A DNA stretch of 64,000 nucleotides from Nodularia sp. NIES-3585 (GCF_002218065.1 NZ_BDUB01000001.1:1251567-1315566), one strand, 5' to 3'; positions 16,582 through 25,269 are shown, counted from the first letter of the stretch. Notes: generated from the sequence alone by a model not told the origin. A program made the numbers and translations.

Positions 16582-19062
16582 ATGATCAAATGTTTTCTAT
16601 CACATAGTAGCAAGGACAAAAAAAGCTATGTTGAAATTGTTGCCAGAGAGTTAAGCAAAAATAATATAGTTTATGATGAATTGACTTTCGAGGAAGGAAA
16701 TCAATCACTGGAAGAAATACTTAACGGACTAGATAATTCTCAAATTTTTGTGATATTTATTTCGGAATCTTCTTTATTATCAAACTGGGTTAAGTTAGAA
16801 ATAACTAAAGCAAATAAAGCATTAGAAAATGGCGATATAAAGAGAATATTTCCAATTATCATAGACCAAAATATAACTTATAAAGATGAAAGAATTCCTG
16901 ATTGGATGAGGGAGAAATATAACCTTAAGTATATTTCTCGCCCAAAAGTAGCTGTAAGAAGAATTCGTCAAAAGCTTAGAGAACTAAGTTGGGAGCTTCA
17001 TCCTAAAAATAAAGAAAGAAATAAAATATTTGTTGGCAGAAATCAGCTAATCAATTCTTTTGAAGAGCGTATAGACGACTTTGATAAATCAACACCAATA
17101 TGTATAATCGCTTCAGGAATCCCTGAAATAGGTAGAAGAAGCCTTATAAAACGTTGTTTTATTAAATCTAATTTAATTGGTGAATATTATGAATTTCCAT
17201 CTATTAATTTAAGTTACGAAGATAGTCTTGAAGACTTTATACACAAAATATACGCTCTTGGCTTATCAGCAGAATATGATTTAACTAATTTTATGAGTAA
17301 GTCAATAGATGAAAAACTTTCTATAGCTATTAAAATCGTAACTGATATTCAAAACTCTAAAGAAATTATTTCTATTGTAGACAATGGATGTATTGTTACA
17401 TCTGAAAGAAAAATTAATAACTGGTTTTTCAGACTTATAGAAAGAGTTGAATATGTAAAAACATTGACTTTTGCGATTGCATCTAATTATCGATTATTGA
17501 AACATACTATACATAATAAAGAGAGTATATACAGTCTTGAAGTACCTGAACTAGAGCGCAAAGAAAGAAATGGTCTACTCAAAAGATATTCTGAATTTGA
17601 GGATCTGAATCTAAGCAGTGATGATTTAGCATTTTTCTCTGATTTATTAAGTGGATATCCCGGACAAGTTTTTTATGCTGTAGATTTAATAAAAGATTAT
17701 GGCGTGAATAGAGCTAAGAAAGAATCTTCACAAATAGCAGAATTTAGCTCTAACAAAGCACAATTACTCTTGAATAGATATGAAAATGATTCAGAAAAAT
17801 TAGATTTTCTTTATCTATTATCAGAATTTGATTTTATTAACTATGAATTTATATTTGATATAGTTGAAGAAAACCAGCAATTTGGCAAAACTCTTGATGA
17901 ATTTATTGCTTTTGCTGTATGTGAAACTTTGGGTGCAAATGGGGAATATATTAGAGTTAATGATACTATTAGAGATTATGTTAGAAGAAATAGATTTTCT
18001 CTTCCTAAACAATATGAAGAAAAGTTGCGTAAACATTTAGATAAATTTCTAGAAACTTATACAGAAGAACAAAAAGATGTGCCTGATTACCTTTATTCAT
18101 TAAAGCAAGCTTTGATAGAAGGTAAAGATATTGATAGTAAATATTTGATACCCTCACATTTTCTAAAAACGATGAAAGAACTGTATGATAGACATTATCG
18201 TTATGAAGATGTAGTAAAGCTAGCTGACCAAGTTTTAGCTAATGAAGTTGCGCTAGATATCAAGCTTAAACAGGAAGTAAGATATTATCTTTGTGCTTCT
18301 TTAGCACGTCTCCGAAAAGATAAAAGGTTCTTAGATGAAGTGCATAAAATTCAAGGCTTTGATCATAATTTCTTACTTGGATTTTATTATCGCTTACAGG
18401 GCAGACCTCATGAGGCTCTTACTAGACTTCAAAAAGCTTTAGAGGCACAAACAAAGTCATCAAAGGTAAAGAGAGAAATCGTGCAAGTCCTTCTTGCTCT
18501 TGATGATTTTGAAAATGCTTTAGCTCTGGCTCATGAGAATTATGAAAATTATCCAACTAATCCTTTTCATATACAAGCATACTTTAATTGCATGATAAAT
18601 AGTCATTTTGTTGGAGACAAAGAAAATATAGTAAATCGTTTGTTAGATGATTTAAAAAAAATAAATTCTGAGAAAGCACAAGAGATATTAGGAGTTTCAC
18701 ATTCTCAATTTGTAGCTTTCGAGAAAAATAATTTAATTGAAGCTTTAAATCTTATAGATAATGTCATTGGTAAATTTCCAGAATCCAAATACCCTAAGCT
18801 TACACGATTTGAGATATCCTTTAGGTTCAAACATATAAAAGAAATGCAAAACTCTATAAATGTATTAGAAGAACACATAAGGAAAAAGCGGATAAATAAT
18901 AATTCAGATTTGTACAAAGCATTAATACGAGCTAAATGTAAGTATTTGGCAGTAACTGGAAAACGGCAAGAAGCTATATTACTGGTAAATACTGAACTTA
19001 AAGGCTACTCTGACTCTTACAGAGATAAACTTCTAGAAAAGCTAAAAAACCTTTCTGATTAA
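16582..19062 (+). CDS. TIR-NTPase (STAND-like)-TPR protein, probable defence or signalling NADase
   Basis: The 826-residue protein begins with a TIR domain (about 1-125; IKCFLSHSSKDKKSYVEIVA). The conserved Glu of NAD-cleaving TIR domains is present as E73 in SNWVKLEITKA. A FVGRNQLINSFEERI motif (about 150-164) opens an NTPase region. Its P-loop is degenerate, SGIPEIGRRSL at 178-188, with Arg where Lys is usual, and a Walker-B-like segment reads IISIVDNG. The second half (about 480-826) is a row of helical pairs of TPR type (LGFYYRLQGRPHEALTRLQKALEA; EIVQVLLALDDFENALALAHENY). By analogy with TIR-STAND proteins, the repeats would sense a trigger, the NTPase would oligomerise and the TIR would deplete NAD+. 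That role is inferred. The gene is far more AT-rich than its neighbours trpE and purQ, which suggests acquisition by transfer. It has no partner gene. Confidence 0.85.
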   Translation: MIKCFLSHSSKDKKSYVEIVARELSKNNIVYDELTFEEGNQSLEEILNGLDNSQIFVIFISESSLLSNWVKLEITKANKALENGDIKRIFPIIIDQNITYKDERIPDWMREKYNLKYISRPKVAVRRIRQKLRELSWELHPKNKERNKIFVGRNQLINSFEERIDDFDKSTPICIIASGIPEIGRRSLIKRCFIKSNLIGEYYEFPSINLSYEDSLEDFIHKIYALGLSAEYDLTNFMSKSIDEKLSIAIKIVTDIQNSKEIISIVDNGCIVTSERKINNWFFRLIERVEYVKTLTFAIASNYRLLKHTIHNKESIYSLEVPELERKERNGLLKRYSEFEDLNLSSDDLAFFSDLLSGYPGQVFYAVDLIKDYGVNRAKKESSQIAEFSSNKAQLLLNRYENDSEKLDFLYLLSEFDFINYEFIFDIVEENQQFGKTLDEFIAFAVCETLGANGEYIRVNDTIRDYVRRNRFSLPKQYEEKLRKHLDKFLETYTEEQKDVPDYLYSLKQALIEGKDIDSKYLIPSHFLKTMKELYDRHYRYEDVVKLADQVLANEVALDIKLKQEVRYYLCASLARLRKDKRFLDEVHKIQGFDHNFLLGFYYRLQGRPHEALTRLQKALEAQTKSSKVKREIVQVLLALDDFENALALAHENYENYPTNPFHIQAYFNCMINSHFVGDKENIVNRLLDDLKKINSEKAQEILGVSHSQFVAFEKNNLIEALNLIDNVIGKFPESKYPKLTRFEISFRFKHIKEMQNSINVLEEHIRKKRINNNSDLYKALIRAKCKYLAVTGKRQEAILLVNTELKGYSDSYRDKLLEKLKNLSD

Positions 19063-19100
19063 TTTCTTATTACATCGTTGTAAAATGTGCAAAATATTAA

Positions 19101-19121
19101 AGGGTACAGCATTGCTGCACC
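19101..19121 (-). terminator. Weak terminator hairpin after purQ
   Basis: GGGTACAGC, loop ATT, GCTGCACCC forms a 9-bp stem with one mismatch. On the minus strand it is followed by a T-rich stretch (TTTAATATTTT). It lies about 40 bp beyond the purQ stop and also downstream of the TIR gene. Confidence 0.45.
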
Positions 19122-19159
19122 CCTATCTTGTTTGCTATGAAAGACGCGGAGATAAAACT

Positions 19160-19834
19160 CTACGCCAAGGCTGCTATTTTCTCTAACAAGCCTTGAAATA
19201 ATCTCAACCCATCACTACACCCCAGGGAGGCATCTGATGCCCTTTCTGGGTGCGGCATCATGCCTAAAACGTTGCCTTGACGATTACAAATGCCGGCGAT
19301 GTTGTTGAGTGAACCGTTGGGATTTTCTCCTGCATAGCGGAAGACGACTTGCTCATGCTCTTCAATGGCTGATAAGGTGGCTGAATCAGCATAAAATCGC
19401 CCTTCACCGTGGGCAATGGGTAAAGTGATCGTTTCACCCGTTGTATAGGCTTGCGTCCAATTGGTATCGGTACGCTCAACTTGCAAGGGGACGCGATCGC
19501 ATATAAAATGCAAATCTCGATTCCTCGTTAATGCCCCTGGTAACAACCCTGCTTCAGTTAATACCTGAAAGCCGTTGCAAATACCGAGGACAAACTTACC
19601 TTTTTGTGCGTGAGCAATCACCTGCTGCATCACAGGCGAGAACTGAGCGATCGCACCACAGCGCAGATAATCCCCGTAACTAAAACCACCAGGTACAATT
19701 ACCACATCCACATCAGCGATGTCTGTTTCTTGATGCCAAACCATGCGAGTCGGTTGACCCAGCAATTCTTTGGTCACATAAGCCACATCGCGATCGCAAT
19801 TAGAACCCGGAAAAACCAAAACCCCAAATTTCAT
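19160..19834 (-). CDS. purQ: Phosphoribosylformylglycinamidine synthase, glutaminase subunit
   Basis: PurQ supplies ammonia from glutamine to PurL in the fourth step of purine synthesis. The 224-residue protein is a class I glutamine amidotransferase. It starts MKFGVLVFPGSNCDRD and has the nucleophile Cys in VLGICNGFQVL (near 86) and the His-Glu pair in GMMPHPERASD near the C-terminus. It lies downstream of purS on the same strand, as is usual for the PurS-Q-L complex. The spacer between the two genes carries tandem repeats and a MITE-like element. purL is not in this window. Confidence 0.96.
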   Translation of the reverse strand: MKFGVLVFPGSNCDRDVAYVTKELLGQPTRMVWHQETDIADVDVVIVPGGFSYGDYLRCGAIAQFSPVMQQVIAHAQKGKFVLGICNGFQVLTEAGLLPGALTRNRDLHFICDRVPLQVERTDTNWTQAYTTGETITLPIAHGEGRFYADSATLSAIEEHEQVVFRYAGENPNGSLNNIAGICNRQGNVLGMMPHPERASDASLGCSDGLRLFQGLLEKIAALA

Positions 19835-19841
19835 GATTTAG

Positions 19842-19891
19842 TCGTTAGTCATTAGTCATTAGTCGTTAGTCATTAGTCATTAGTCATTGGG
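19842..19891. repeat. Heptamer tandem repeat (STRR type)
   Basis: About seven copies of a 7-bp unit, AGTCATT or AGTCGTT, lie just upstream of the purQ start and abut the MITE-like element, whose target duplication arose at the edge of this tract. Confidence 0.85.
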
Positions 19892-20062
19892 CTACGGTGT
19901 ACACACATCCTGAGCCAAAAAGAGTTTCCAGCCCTAAAAACAAGATTTCTGATTAAATCCTGTTCCCCTCCTCGCTTGCGGGGAGGGGCTAGGGGCTAGG
20001 GGTGGGGTCTTATGACACAGCAGAGAATTTCCTGACTTGTGTGTACACCGTAGGTCATTGGG
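19883..20062. mobile_element. MITE-like element with 16-bp terminal inverted repeats and 9-bp target duplication
   Basis: A 162-bp unit at 19892-20053 is bounded by perfect 16-bp inverted repeats (CTACGGTGTACACACA on the left; its reverse complement at 20038-20053). It is flanked directly by identical 9-bp copies of GTCATTGGG (19883-19891 and 20054-20062). The interior has no coding frame and holds a GC-rich hairpin (CCCCTCC..GGAGGGG). This is the pattern of a non-autonomous transposon. It sits in the purS-purQ spacer, inside a heptamer repeat tract. Confidence 0.88.
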
Positions 20063-20116
20063 AGTGGGGAGTGGGAAATTAATCTTCTCCCGTTCTCCCT
20101 GATTCCCCAACCCCTG

Positions 20117-20395
20117 TTAAATGACTCCCGTTTGTGTTTCGACCTCTATCAAATCAAAGCGATAATTTTCAATCACCGGATTTGCTAGCATTTGGTCACA
20201 GATCCGTTCCATGTCTTGACGCGCTTTAATCTCTTCAGTCGAAGTGATGGTTAGTTCAATGTACTTACCAATCCGCACCTGTTCCACATTGTTGTATCCC
20301 AGTTGCTGGAGACCAGATTGTACAGCCACACCAGCAGGGTCTAAGACTGAAGGACGAAGCGTCACGAAAATTTTAGCTATATACTTCCTTTGCAC
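20117..20395 (-). CDS. purS: Phosphoribosylformylglycinamidine synthase subunit PurS
   Basis: This 92-residue protein is the small bridging subunit of the PurS-PurQ-PurL complex. It starts QRKYIAKIFVTLRPSVLDPAGVAV and contains LGYNNVEQVRIGKYIELTI and CDQMLANPVIENYRFDLIE, typical of PurS. The frame begins at GTG (20393-20395), which fits the family N-terminus, and no closer ATG exists. It is divergent from zur/furB, with about 145 bp between the two start codons, and precedes purQ. Confidence 0.93.
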   Translation of the reverse strand: MQRKYIAKIFVTLRPSVLDPAGVAVQSGLQQLGYNNVEQVRIGKYIELTITSTEEIKARQDMERICDQMLANPVIENYRFDLIEVETQTGVI

Positions 20396-20540
20396 AGGCT
20401 TTTTGCTGAATGCTGCGATCGCTATACTATAACTTTCTGCCCCAACTGAGTCAAAATAAGATTACGAAGCGGTTAGAGTTAAGTAATTAGTTAGCCAATA
20501 TAACAGCTTCTACTACAGTGGCGAATTTAAATAATTATCT

Positions 20541-20948
20541 ATGAGAGCCATACACACCCGCAGTCAAGAGCGGATTTTGAGCCTGCTGAAAAGCATTAAA
20601 CAAGGCATTTCTGCCCAAGATATTTACGTAGAATTACGCAACCGAAATCAAAGCATGGGTTTAGCCACGGTTTACCGATCCCTAGAAGGCTTAAAACTTG
20701 AAGGTATGGTGCAGGTCAGGACTTTAGCTAACGGTGAAGCCCTCTATAACCTAGCCCAGCAAGACAAACACCACCTCACTTGCCTCCAGTGTGGCGTTTC
20801 GATTCCGATTAGTCAGTGTCCCGTTCATGACCTAGAAGGCGAGTTGGAATCGAGCCACAAGTTTAAAATTTTTTACCACACACTGGAATTTTTTGGTTTA
20901 TGTAGTCAATGCCAAATCAACCAAACTGCTGGTGTAGGAGTTAGTTAA
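20541..20948 (+). CDS. zur: Fur-family zinc regulator (Zur/FurB type)
   Basis: The 135-residue protein is a Fur-family repressor. It has an N-terminal winged helix (RSQERILSLLKSIKQGISAQDIYVELRNRNQSMGLATVYRSLEGL) and a C-terminal metal-binding dimerisation domain with the structural zinc motifs CLQCG (about 79-83) and CSQC (about 126-129). It most resembles the FurB/Zur protein of Anabaena, which represses zinc-uptake and zinc-sparing genes when zinc-replete. That assignment rests on memory of the family (start MRAIHTRSQERIL). It is divergent from purS. I did not find a convincing Zur box in the shared upstream region. Confidence 0.85.
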   Translation: MRAIHTRSQERILSLLKSIKQGISAQDIYVELRNRNQSMGLATVYRSLEGLKLEGMVQVRTLANGEALYNLAQQDKHHLTCLQCGVSIPISQCPVHDLEGELESSHKFKIFYHTLEFFGLCSQCQINQTAGVGVS

Positions 20949-21013
20949 TGTTAATTAAACTGATGAGTTAAAAGCGATTAATTGCCAAAATTTAACTTTT
21001 AACTCATCTTTTT

Positions 21014-22015
21014 TCAACTTGAACGACTTTGATTTCCCCCTGATGTCTGATTGCCAAACAACGGGCTAGCAGACGCATCAGAAACAATAGAACGCATCCC
21101 CTCTAAAGTAGCAGGAATACTGCGGGGGTCCATAAACATCACCTTACTGCTGTCACTGCTGCCAATCTTCATACCCATTTCCAGATAATTTTGGGCAAGT
21201 AAAAACTGTAATGCTTCTTGTGCGCCTGGTTCACTATTCAGAGTTTTAGTGATAATTTGTAGTGCTTCTGAAGTTGCTTGTGCCTTCAGAACCTGTTGCT
21301 GACGTTCAGCTTGGGCTTGTAACACAATAGATTTTTGTTGCGCTTCTGCATGGAGGATCGTGGCTTTTTGTCGAGCTTCAGCGTCCAAAATTTGCGCCTC
21401 AGCCTTACCCCTAGCGCTATTCACAGCAGATTCCCGTTCACCCTCAGAAGTGAGAATTGCCGCCCGTCTGCGGCGTTCTGCCGCCATTTGCAACTCCATT
21501 GATTCTCGCACCGTCTGGGATGGGACAATATCTCGCAATTCCACCCGCGTAATTTTCACGCCCCAAGGATCAGTAGCAATATCTAACTCCCGCAATAACA
21601 TTTCATTGATTTGAGAACGGGCAGTAAAGGTTTTATCTAACTCCAATTGCCCCATTTCCGAACGGATTTGAGTTAAAACCAAAGTCGTCATGGCTGCATG
21701 GAGATTTTCTACTTTATACCAAGCTTTTTCCATATCCACAATTCGCCAGTAAACCACCGCATCAACTTCAATGCCCACATTGTCGCGGGTAATACATTTT
21801 TGCGGAGGAATATCTAAGACCTTTTCGCGGATAGTTTGTTTGTAGACAATTTTATCTAAAAAAGGGATGACAAAATTCAGCCCTGGCCCCAGCTTTTGGT
21901 TATAGCTACCCAATCTTTCCACCAAGACTTCATTACCTTGATTAACAACCTTCACAGATCCTGCCACCGCAGAACCACCAAGCGCCAAGAAGATTAGTAA
22001 AAAAAAGTTACCCAT
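21014..22015 (-). CDS. SPFH/Band-7 membrane protein (paraslipin/QmcA type)
   Basis: The 333-residue protein has an N-terminal membrane anchor ([18 protein letters not shown]), an SPFH domain ([79 protein letters not shown]) and a long Ala/Gln/Glu-rich coiled coil ([28 protein letters not shown]). It fits the stomatin-like group that forms membrane microdomains. It is encoded downstream of an NfeD protein on the same strand. That pairing is conserved in bacteria, and NfeD is a partner of SPFH proteins. Confidence 0.92.
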   Translation of the reverse strand: MGNFFLLIFLALGGSAVAGSVKVVNQGNEVLVERLGSYNQKLGPGLNFVIPFLDKIVYKQTIREKVLDIPPQKCITRDNVGIEVDAVVYWRIVDMEKAWYKVENLHAAMTTLVLTQIRSEMGQLELDKTFTARSQINEMLLRELDIATDPWGVKITRVELRDIVPSQTVRESMELQMAAERRRRAAILTSEGERESAVNSARGKAEAQILDAEARQKATILHAEAQQKSIVLQAQAERQQQVLKAQATSEALQIITKTLNSEPGAQEALQFLLAQNYLEMGMKIGSSDSSKVMFMDPRSIPATLEGMRSIVSDASASPLFGNQTSGGNQSRSS

Positions 22016-22182
22016 TTATTTATTCTCCTAATTTCTCATCCCATTGATTTGTCAAGAAGCGCTGAATTCTCTTCCTTCCTACTTTCTTTCTTCTCCCAAG
22101 GGGAGACGCTACGCGAATGTGTACTTTGTGTCCTAAAGCCCTGGGGGCATACGCTACGCGGATGCGGTTTGTTCCCCTTCCC

Positions 22183-22202
22183 AGACGCGATGCATCGCGT
22201 CT
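22183..22202. repeat. Palindrome of the AGACGCGAT..ATCGCGTCT family
   Basis: This is a perfect 20-nt palindrome between nfeD and the SPFH gene. Related copies lie at 25829-25848, 29334-29353 and 47022-47041. The DNA just before it (22100-22180) carries GACGCTACGCG-type repeats. Confidence 0.85.
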
Positions 22203-22216
22203 CTACAAGCTTTCTC

Positions 22217-22654
22217 TCAACGCAATAAATTATCTGGCATCACAATCAAAGTCGTGCCTTGCCTTCTGACTACATAAACTCTTTGATTGGGTGCTACGCT
22301 GAGTTGTTCATCGTCACATTGTGCGCGCCAAGAATTTCCTTCATATAGTACCCGTCCGGTTTCGCCAGCGGGGATTTCTGTTAAGGTTTGGGCTAAAACT
22401 GTATCCTGTATTTTCGATTCGCGTCGGCGCGGCTGCAAAAATCGTCGCGAAAGCACAATCAGAACTGTGGAAAGCAGTAACCAAGCCGTAACTTGTAGCC
22501 ATAAATTCCCCAAACCCAATCGAGACAGTACCGCCACGATTAAGGCACTAATTCCCATCATGAATTGGACAAAAGCTGATGGGAAGACAAATTCCATTAA
22601 ACACAGAAAAGATCCTGCCACGAGCCAGATTAAGGTATAACTTCCGATAGTCAT
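22217..22654 (-). CDS. NfeD family membrane protein
   Basis: The 145-residue protein has two or three N-terminal membrane helices (YTLIWLVAGSFLCLMEFVF, FVQFMMGISALIVAVLS, WLQVTAWLLLSTVLIVLS). A C-terminal NfeD-type OB-fold follows (AGETGRVLYEGNSWRAQCDDEQLSVAPNQRVYVVRRQGTTLIV). It is the first gene of the pair with the SPFH protein, and NfeD-SPFH pairs act together in membrane organisation. This is the short form, without the ClpP-like protease domain. Confidence 0.9.
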   Translation of the reverse strand: MTIGSYTLIWLVAGSFLCLMEFVFPSAFVQFMMGISALIVAVLSRLGLGNLWLQVTAWLLLSTVLIVLSRRFLQPRRRESKIQDTVLAQTLTEIPAGETGRVLYEGNSWRAQCDDEQLSVAPNQRVYVVRRQGTTLIVMPDNLLR

Positions 22655-23035
22655 AACACCATTTTAGACTCTACCTTTACGTAGATATCTTTTAATTAGA
22701 TACACTCAGACTATAACCGTTTACGGAAAATAAAGCTTGATATTGTTCAATACCTTAGCCAAATTGAAAAAAGCCTTAATTCGTAGGTTGGGTTGTTCGC
22801 GGTAGCGTTGCGGAGCAATCAGCATGAAACCCAACAAATGCGTTGGGTTGCGCTGTCGCTTAACCCAACCGACAAAAAATGGCTAAGGTATTGATTGTTA
22901 GAGGATGTTTGATTAATTTCAGTAACAAGCTGTAGTCATGGGTACACGAATCCAGTCTATTCTAGCGTTCAAGTCTTTGAAACTTAAATTTAATCGAAAT
23001 TCACAAGTTGGTTTATTTTTTGACTTTATACTTTC
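22655..23035. other. Divergent intergenic region containing a MITE-like element
   Basis: These 381 bp separate nfeD (minus) from the PP2C gene (plus). They hold a MITE-like element (22742-22899, listed separately). The rest is AT-rich and should contain the two promoters. I see no gene in it. Confidence 0.6.
22742..22899. mobile_element. MITE-like element with 14-bp inverted repeats and 6-bp target duplication
   Basis: The unit 22748-22893 (146 bp) is bounded by perfect 14-bp inverted repeats (CAATACCTTAGCCA at 22748-22761; its reverse complement at 22880-22893). Both sides carry ATTGTT directly next to the repeats (22742-22747, 22894-22899). Inside is a second inverted pair (GGTTGGGTT near 22786 and AACCCAACC near 22862) with GTTGCGGAGCAATC-like repeats. 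No coding frame is present. Confidence 0.85.
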
Positions 23036-25033
23036 ATGATTTCGACACAGCGCATAATTTATTGCATCAATCCAGACTGTACTAATCCCATTAATCCTGC
23101 GGGAGAAAGTGTTTGTGCCAGTTGCCAAACTCCTTTAGTCCACCGCTATCTCTGGGCTAGTGGTTCTTTAGCAGCGGCTATTTCACCCACAACTAAAGTG
23201 CTGGATAGGTATGAGGTAATTACACAACAGGTTTGGTTAGATACTCAACCGGGGTTACCGCCAACAGTACCTGAAGAGTTACCAACAGCAGTTATCCCTT
23301 ATTTAAGGCTATACCAAGAGCGGTTACACCTGCCTGAAGCCTATGGGTTTGTTTACATCGCAGAACTAGGTGCAGATGATATCCTTTTGCTGGAAAATGT
23401 ACCGATAGATGATACAGGAAATCTTTACCCCACCATTGCCGAAGCATGGGAACAAGCAACGGCAGTGAGACAAGTTTACTGGCTATGGCAAATTCTCCAA
23501 CTGTGGAAACCTTTATCAGAGTTAGGAGTTGCCCATAGTTTACTGATGCCAGATAACCTGCGATCGCAAGGTTGGTGTGTGCGACTATTGGAACTTTACC
23601 AAACACCAGCTACTCAAAAACCGAGTTTACAGGATTTGGGTGAATCTTGGCAGCCTTGGGTGGCATCTGTAAACACCCCAGTATCTCCAGAATTAGAAAC
23701 TATCATTCAACAGATGTGTAGTAATCAGGTAGAGTTAGCAACAATTTCTACTCAACTCAATACCTTATTACTTTCATCCGCGGCAGAATTACCATTAACT
23801 CTGACAGTGGCAGGGGCAACCGATGTTGGCCCCCAATTGCGGCAAAATGAAGATCATTGTTACCCGATGGCTGCTAGTAACTTAGATGACCCCATACTGC
23901 GACGGTTAGCGATTGTTTGCGATGGCATTGGTGGACACCAAGGCGGTGAGGTTGCTAGTCAATTGGCTGTACAGTCATTAAAACTGCAAGTCAGGGCTTT
24001 GTTAACCGAAGTAGGAGAACAAATTGAACCAGTTCCACCTGATTTATTGCAGTCACAACTAGAAGCCAGCTTGCGGGTTGTGAATAATGTCATTTGTGCT
24101 TGTAATGACGAACAGAAACGCCAAGGCAGAGAACGCATGGCCACAACCCTGGTGATGGCTTTACAAGTGCCGCAACGAGTGCCAACCACCTCTGGCTGGC
24201 AGTCAGATAATGCCCATGAACTTTATTTAGCTAATATTGGTGATAGTCGTGCTTATTGGATAACTAACAAATACTGCCAGCTACTCACAGTAGATGATAT
24301 TGTGGCGACGCGAGAAGTCAGTTCTGCCCGCAGTCTGTATCGTCCAGCACTTGAGAGCATCGATGCAACTGCCCTCATCCAAGCATTGGGGACAAAAGAT
24401 GCTGAATCGCTACACATTGTGATTAAACGCTTTATTTTGGAAGAAGACGGAGTATTACTACTGTGTTCAGATGGTTTAAGTGATAATAACTGGGTAGAAA
24501 AATCCTGGCAAGATTATGTAATCCCTGTGTTAGCAGGTCAACTTTCAGTTGAAGATGCTCTCAGCGATTGGATTAATTTAGCCAATGAAAAAAATGGTCA
24601 TGATAATACTTCTGTGGTTATGACTCTTTGCCAAGTATCCAAAGGATATCTAGTGCCAGTTACTGAATCATCAGTGTCAGAAGAAATTGTCAAAATAGAA
24701 GAATTAAAAGTATTAGAAGAACCAGAAGAACTCGAAGAATTAGAACAACCAGAAGCACTAGAAACAGAATCTTCCTTCGCGCCAAGTTCTCAAGCACTAC
24801 TGGATTTGGATATCACACTTGATAATAATCAACCAGAATCACCCATCCCTACCCCAGTTAAACAACCAAGTCGGCGTAAGCCTATGGTGCTAGTTGGGGG
24901 ATTATTGGCTGTGCTGCTGGGAGGTACAAGTTTGGCATTATTTGCTTGGTGGCAACTTAATCCTCAAGGATTTGGGCAGATATGTCGGCAACTTCCCCAG
25001 CAAATGCAACCAATATGTCCCCAAAACAAGTAA
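23036..25033 (+). CDS. Zinc-ribbon/PP2C serine-threonine phosphatase with C-terminal membrane helix
   Basis: The 665-residue protein has a zinc-ribbon start (CINPDCTNPINPAGESVCASCQ). A middle region (about 55-230; LDRYEVITQQVWLD, VYWLWQILQLWKPLSELGVAHSLLMPDNL) resembles the C-lobe of a degenerate protein kinase. A complete PP2C domain follows (about 260-540): VGPQLRQNEDHCY, VCDGIGGHQGGEVAS, NIGDSRAYWI, LLLCSDGLSDNNW and HDNTSVVMT. After an acidic Glu-rich linker comes one transmembrane helix (MVLVGGLLAVLLGGTSLALFAWW) near the C-terminus. The metal-binding Asp residues are present, so phosphatase activity is expected, acting at the cytosolic face of a membrane. It is probably the eraser for Ser/Thr kinases encoded elsewhere. 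Confidence 0.9.
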   Translation: MISTQRIIYCINPDCTNPINPAGESVCASCQTPLVHRYLWASGSLAAAISPTTKVLDRYEVITQQVWLDTQPGLPPTVPEELPTAVIPYLRLYQERLHLPEAYGFVYIAELGADDILLLENVPIDDTGNLYPTIAEAWEQATAVRQVYWLWQILQLWKPLSELGVAHSLLMPDNLRSQGWCVRLLELYQTPATQKPSLQDLGESWQPWVASVNTPVSPELETIIQQMCSNQVELATISTQLNTLLLSSAAELPLTLTVAGATDVGPQLRQNEDHCYPMAASNLDDPILRRLAIVCDGIGGHQGGEVASQLAVQSLKLQVRALLTEVGEQIEPVPPDLLQSQLEASLRVVNNVICACNDEQKRQGRERMATTLVMALQVPQRVPTTSGWQSDNAHELYLANIGDSRAYWITNKYCQLLTVDDIVATREVSSARSLYRPALESIDATALIQALGTKDAESLHIVIKRFILEEDGVLLLCSDGLSDNNWVEKSWQDYVIPVLAGQLSVEDALSDWINLANEKNGHDNTSVVMTLCQVSKGYLVPVTESSVSEEIVKIEELKVLEEPEELEELEQPEALETESSFAPSSQALLDLDITLDNNQPESPIPTPVKQPSRRKPMVLVGGLLAVLLGGTSLALFAWWQLNPQGFGQICRQLPQQMQPICPQNK

Positions 25034-25186
25034 GTAGAGAGTGTGACTAATGACTATGGAAACACACATTGCCTAGCAATTAACTGTGAGAGCGTTAATT
25101 GTTGTAGAATTAGATTTGTCGTTAAAGCGCACAGCAAAACCAAAGCGGGTTTTAAACTATCCGAATGTCGCTGACTAACCACTATT

Positions 25187-25214
25187 AAAGCCTGCATAGG
25201 CAGGCTTTGTTTGT
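25187..25214 (+). terminator. Terminator between PP2C gene and ftrV
   Basis: A perfect 9-bp stem (AAAGCCTGC at 25187-25195, loop ATAG, GCAGGCTTT at 25200-25208) is followed by GTTTGT. It lies 153 bp beyond the PP2C stop codon, so it may end either that message or a small RNA encoded in the spacer. Confidence 0.7.
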
Positions 25215-25269
25215 ATAGCAGTTACATAGGCTTGACAGTATATTTTTCAAGAAAGCAGTTCAGTGAGGA

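Noticed and set aside
19835-20116. CRISPR-like look of the repeated AGTCATT tract in the purS-purQ spacer
   Set aside because: Units are 7 bp with no spacers, so it is a tandem repeat beside a MITE rather than a CRISPR array.
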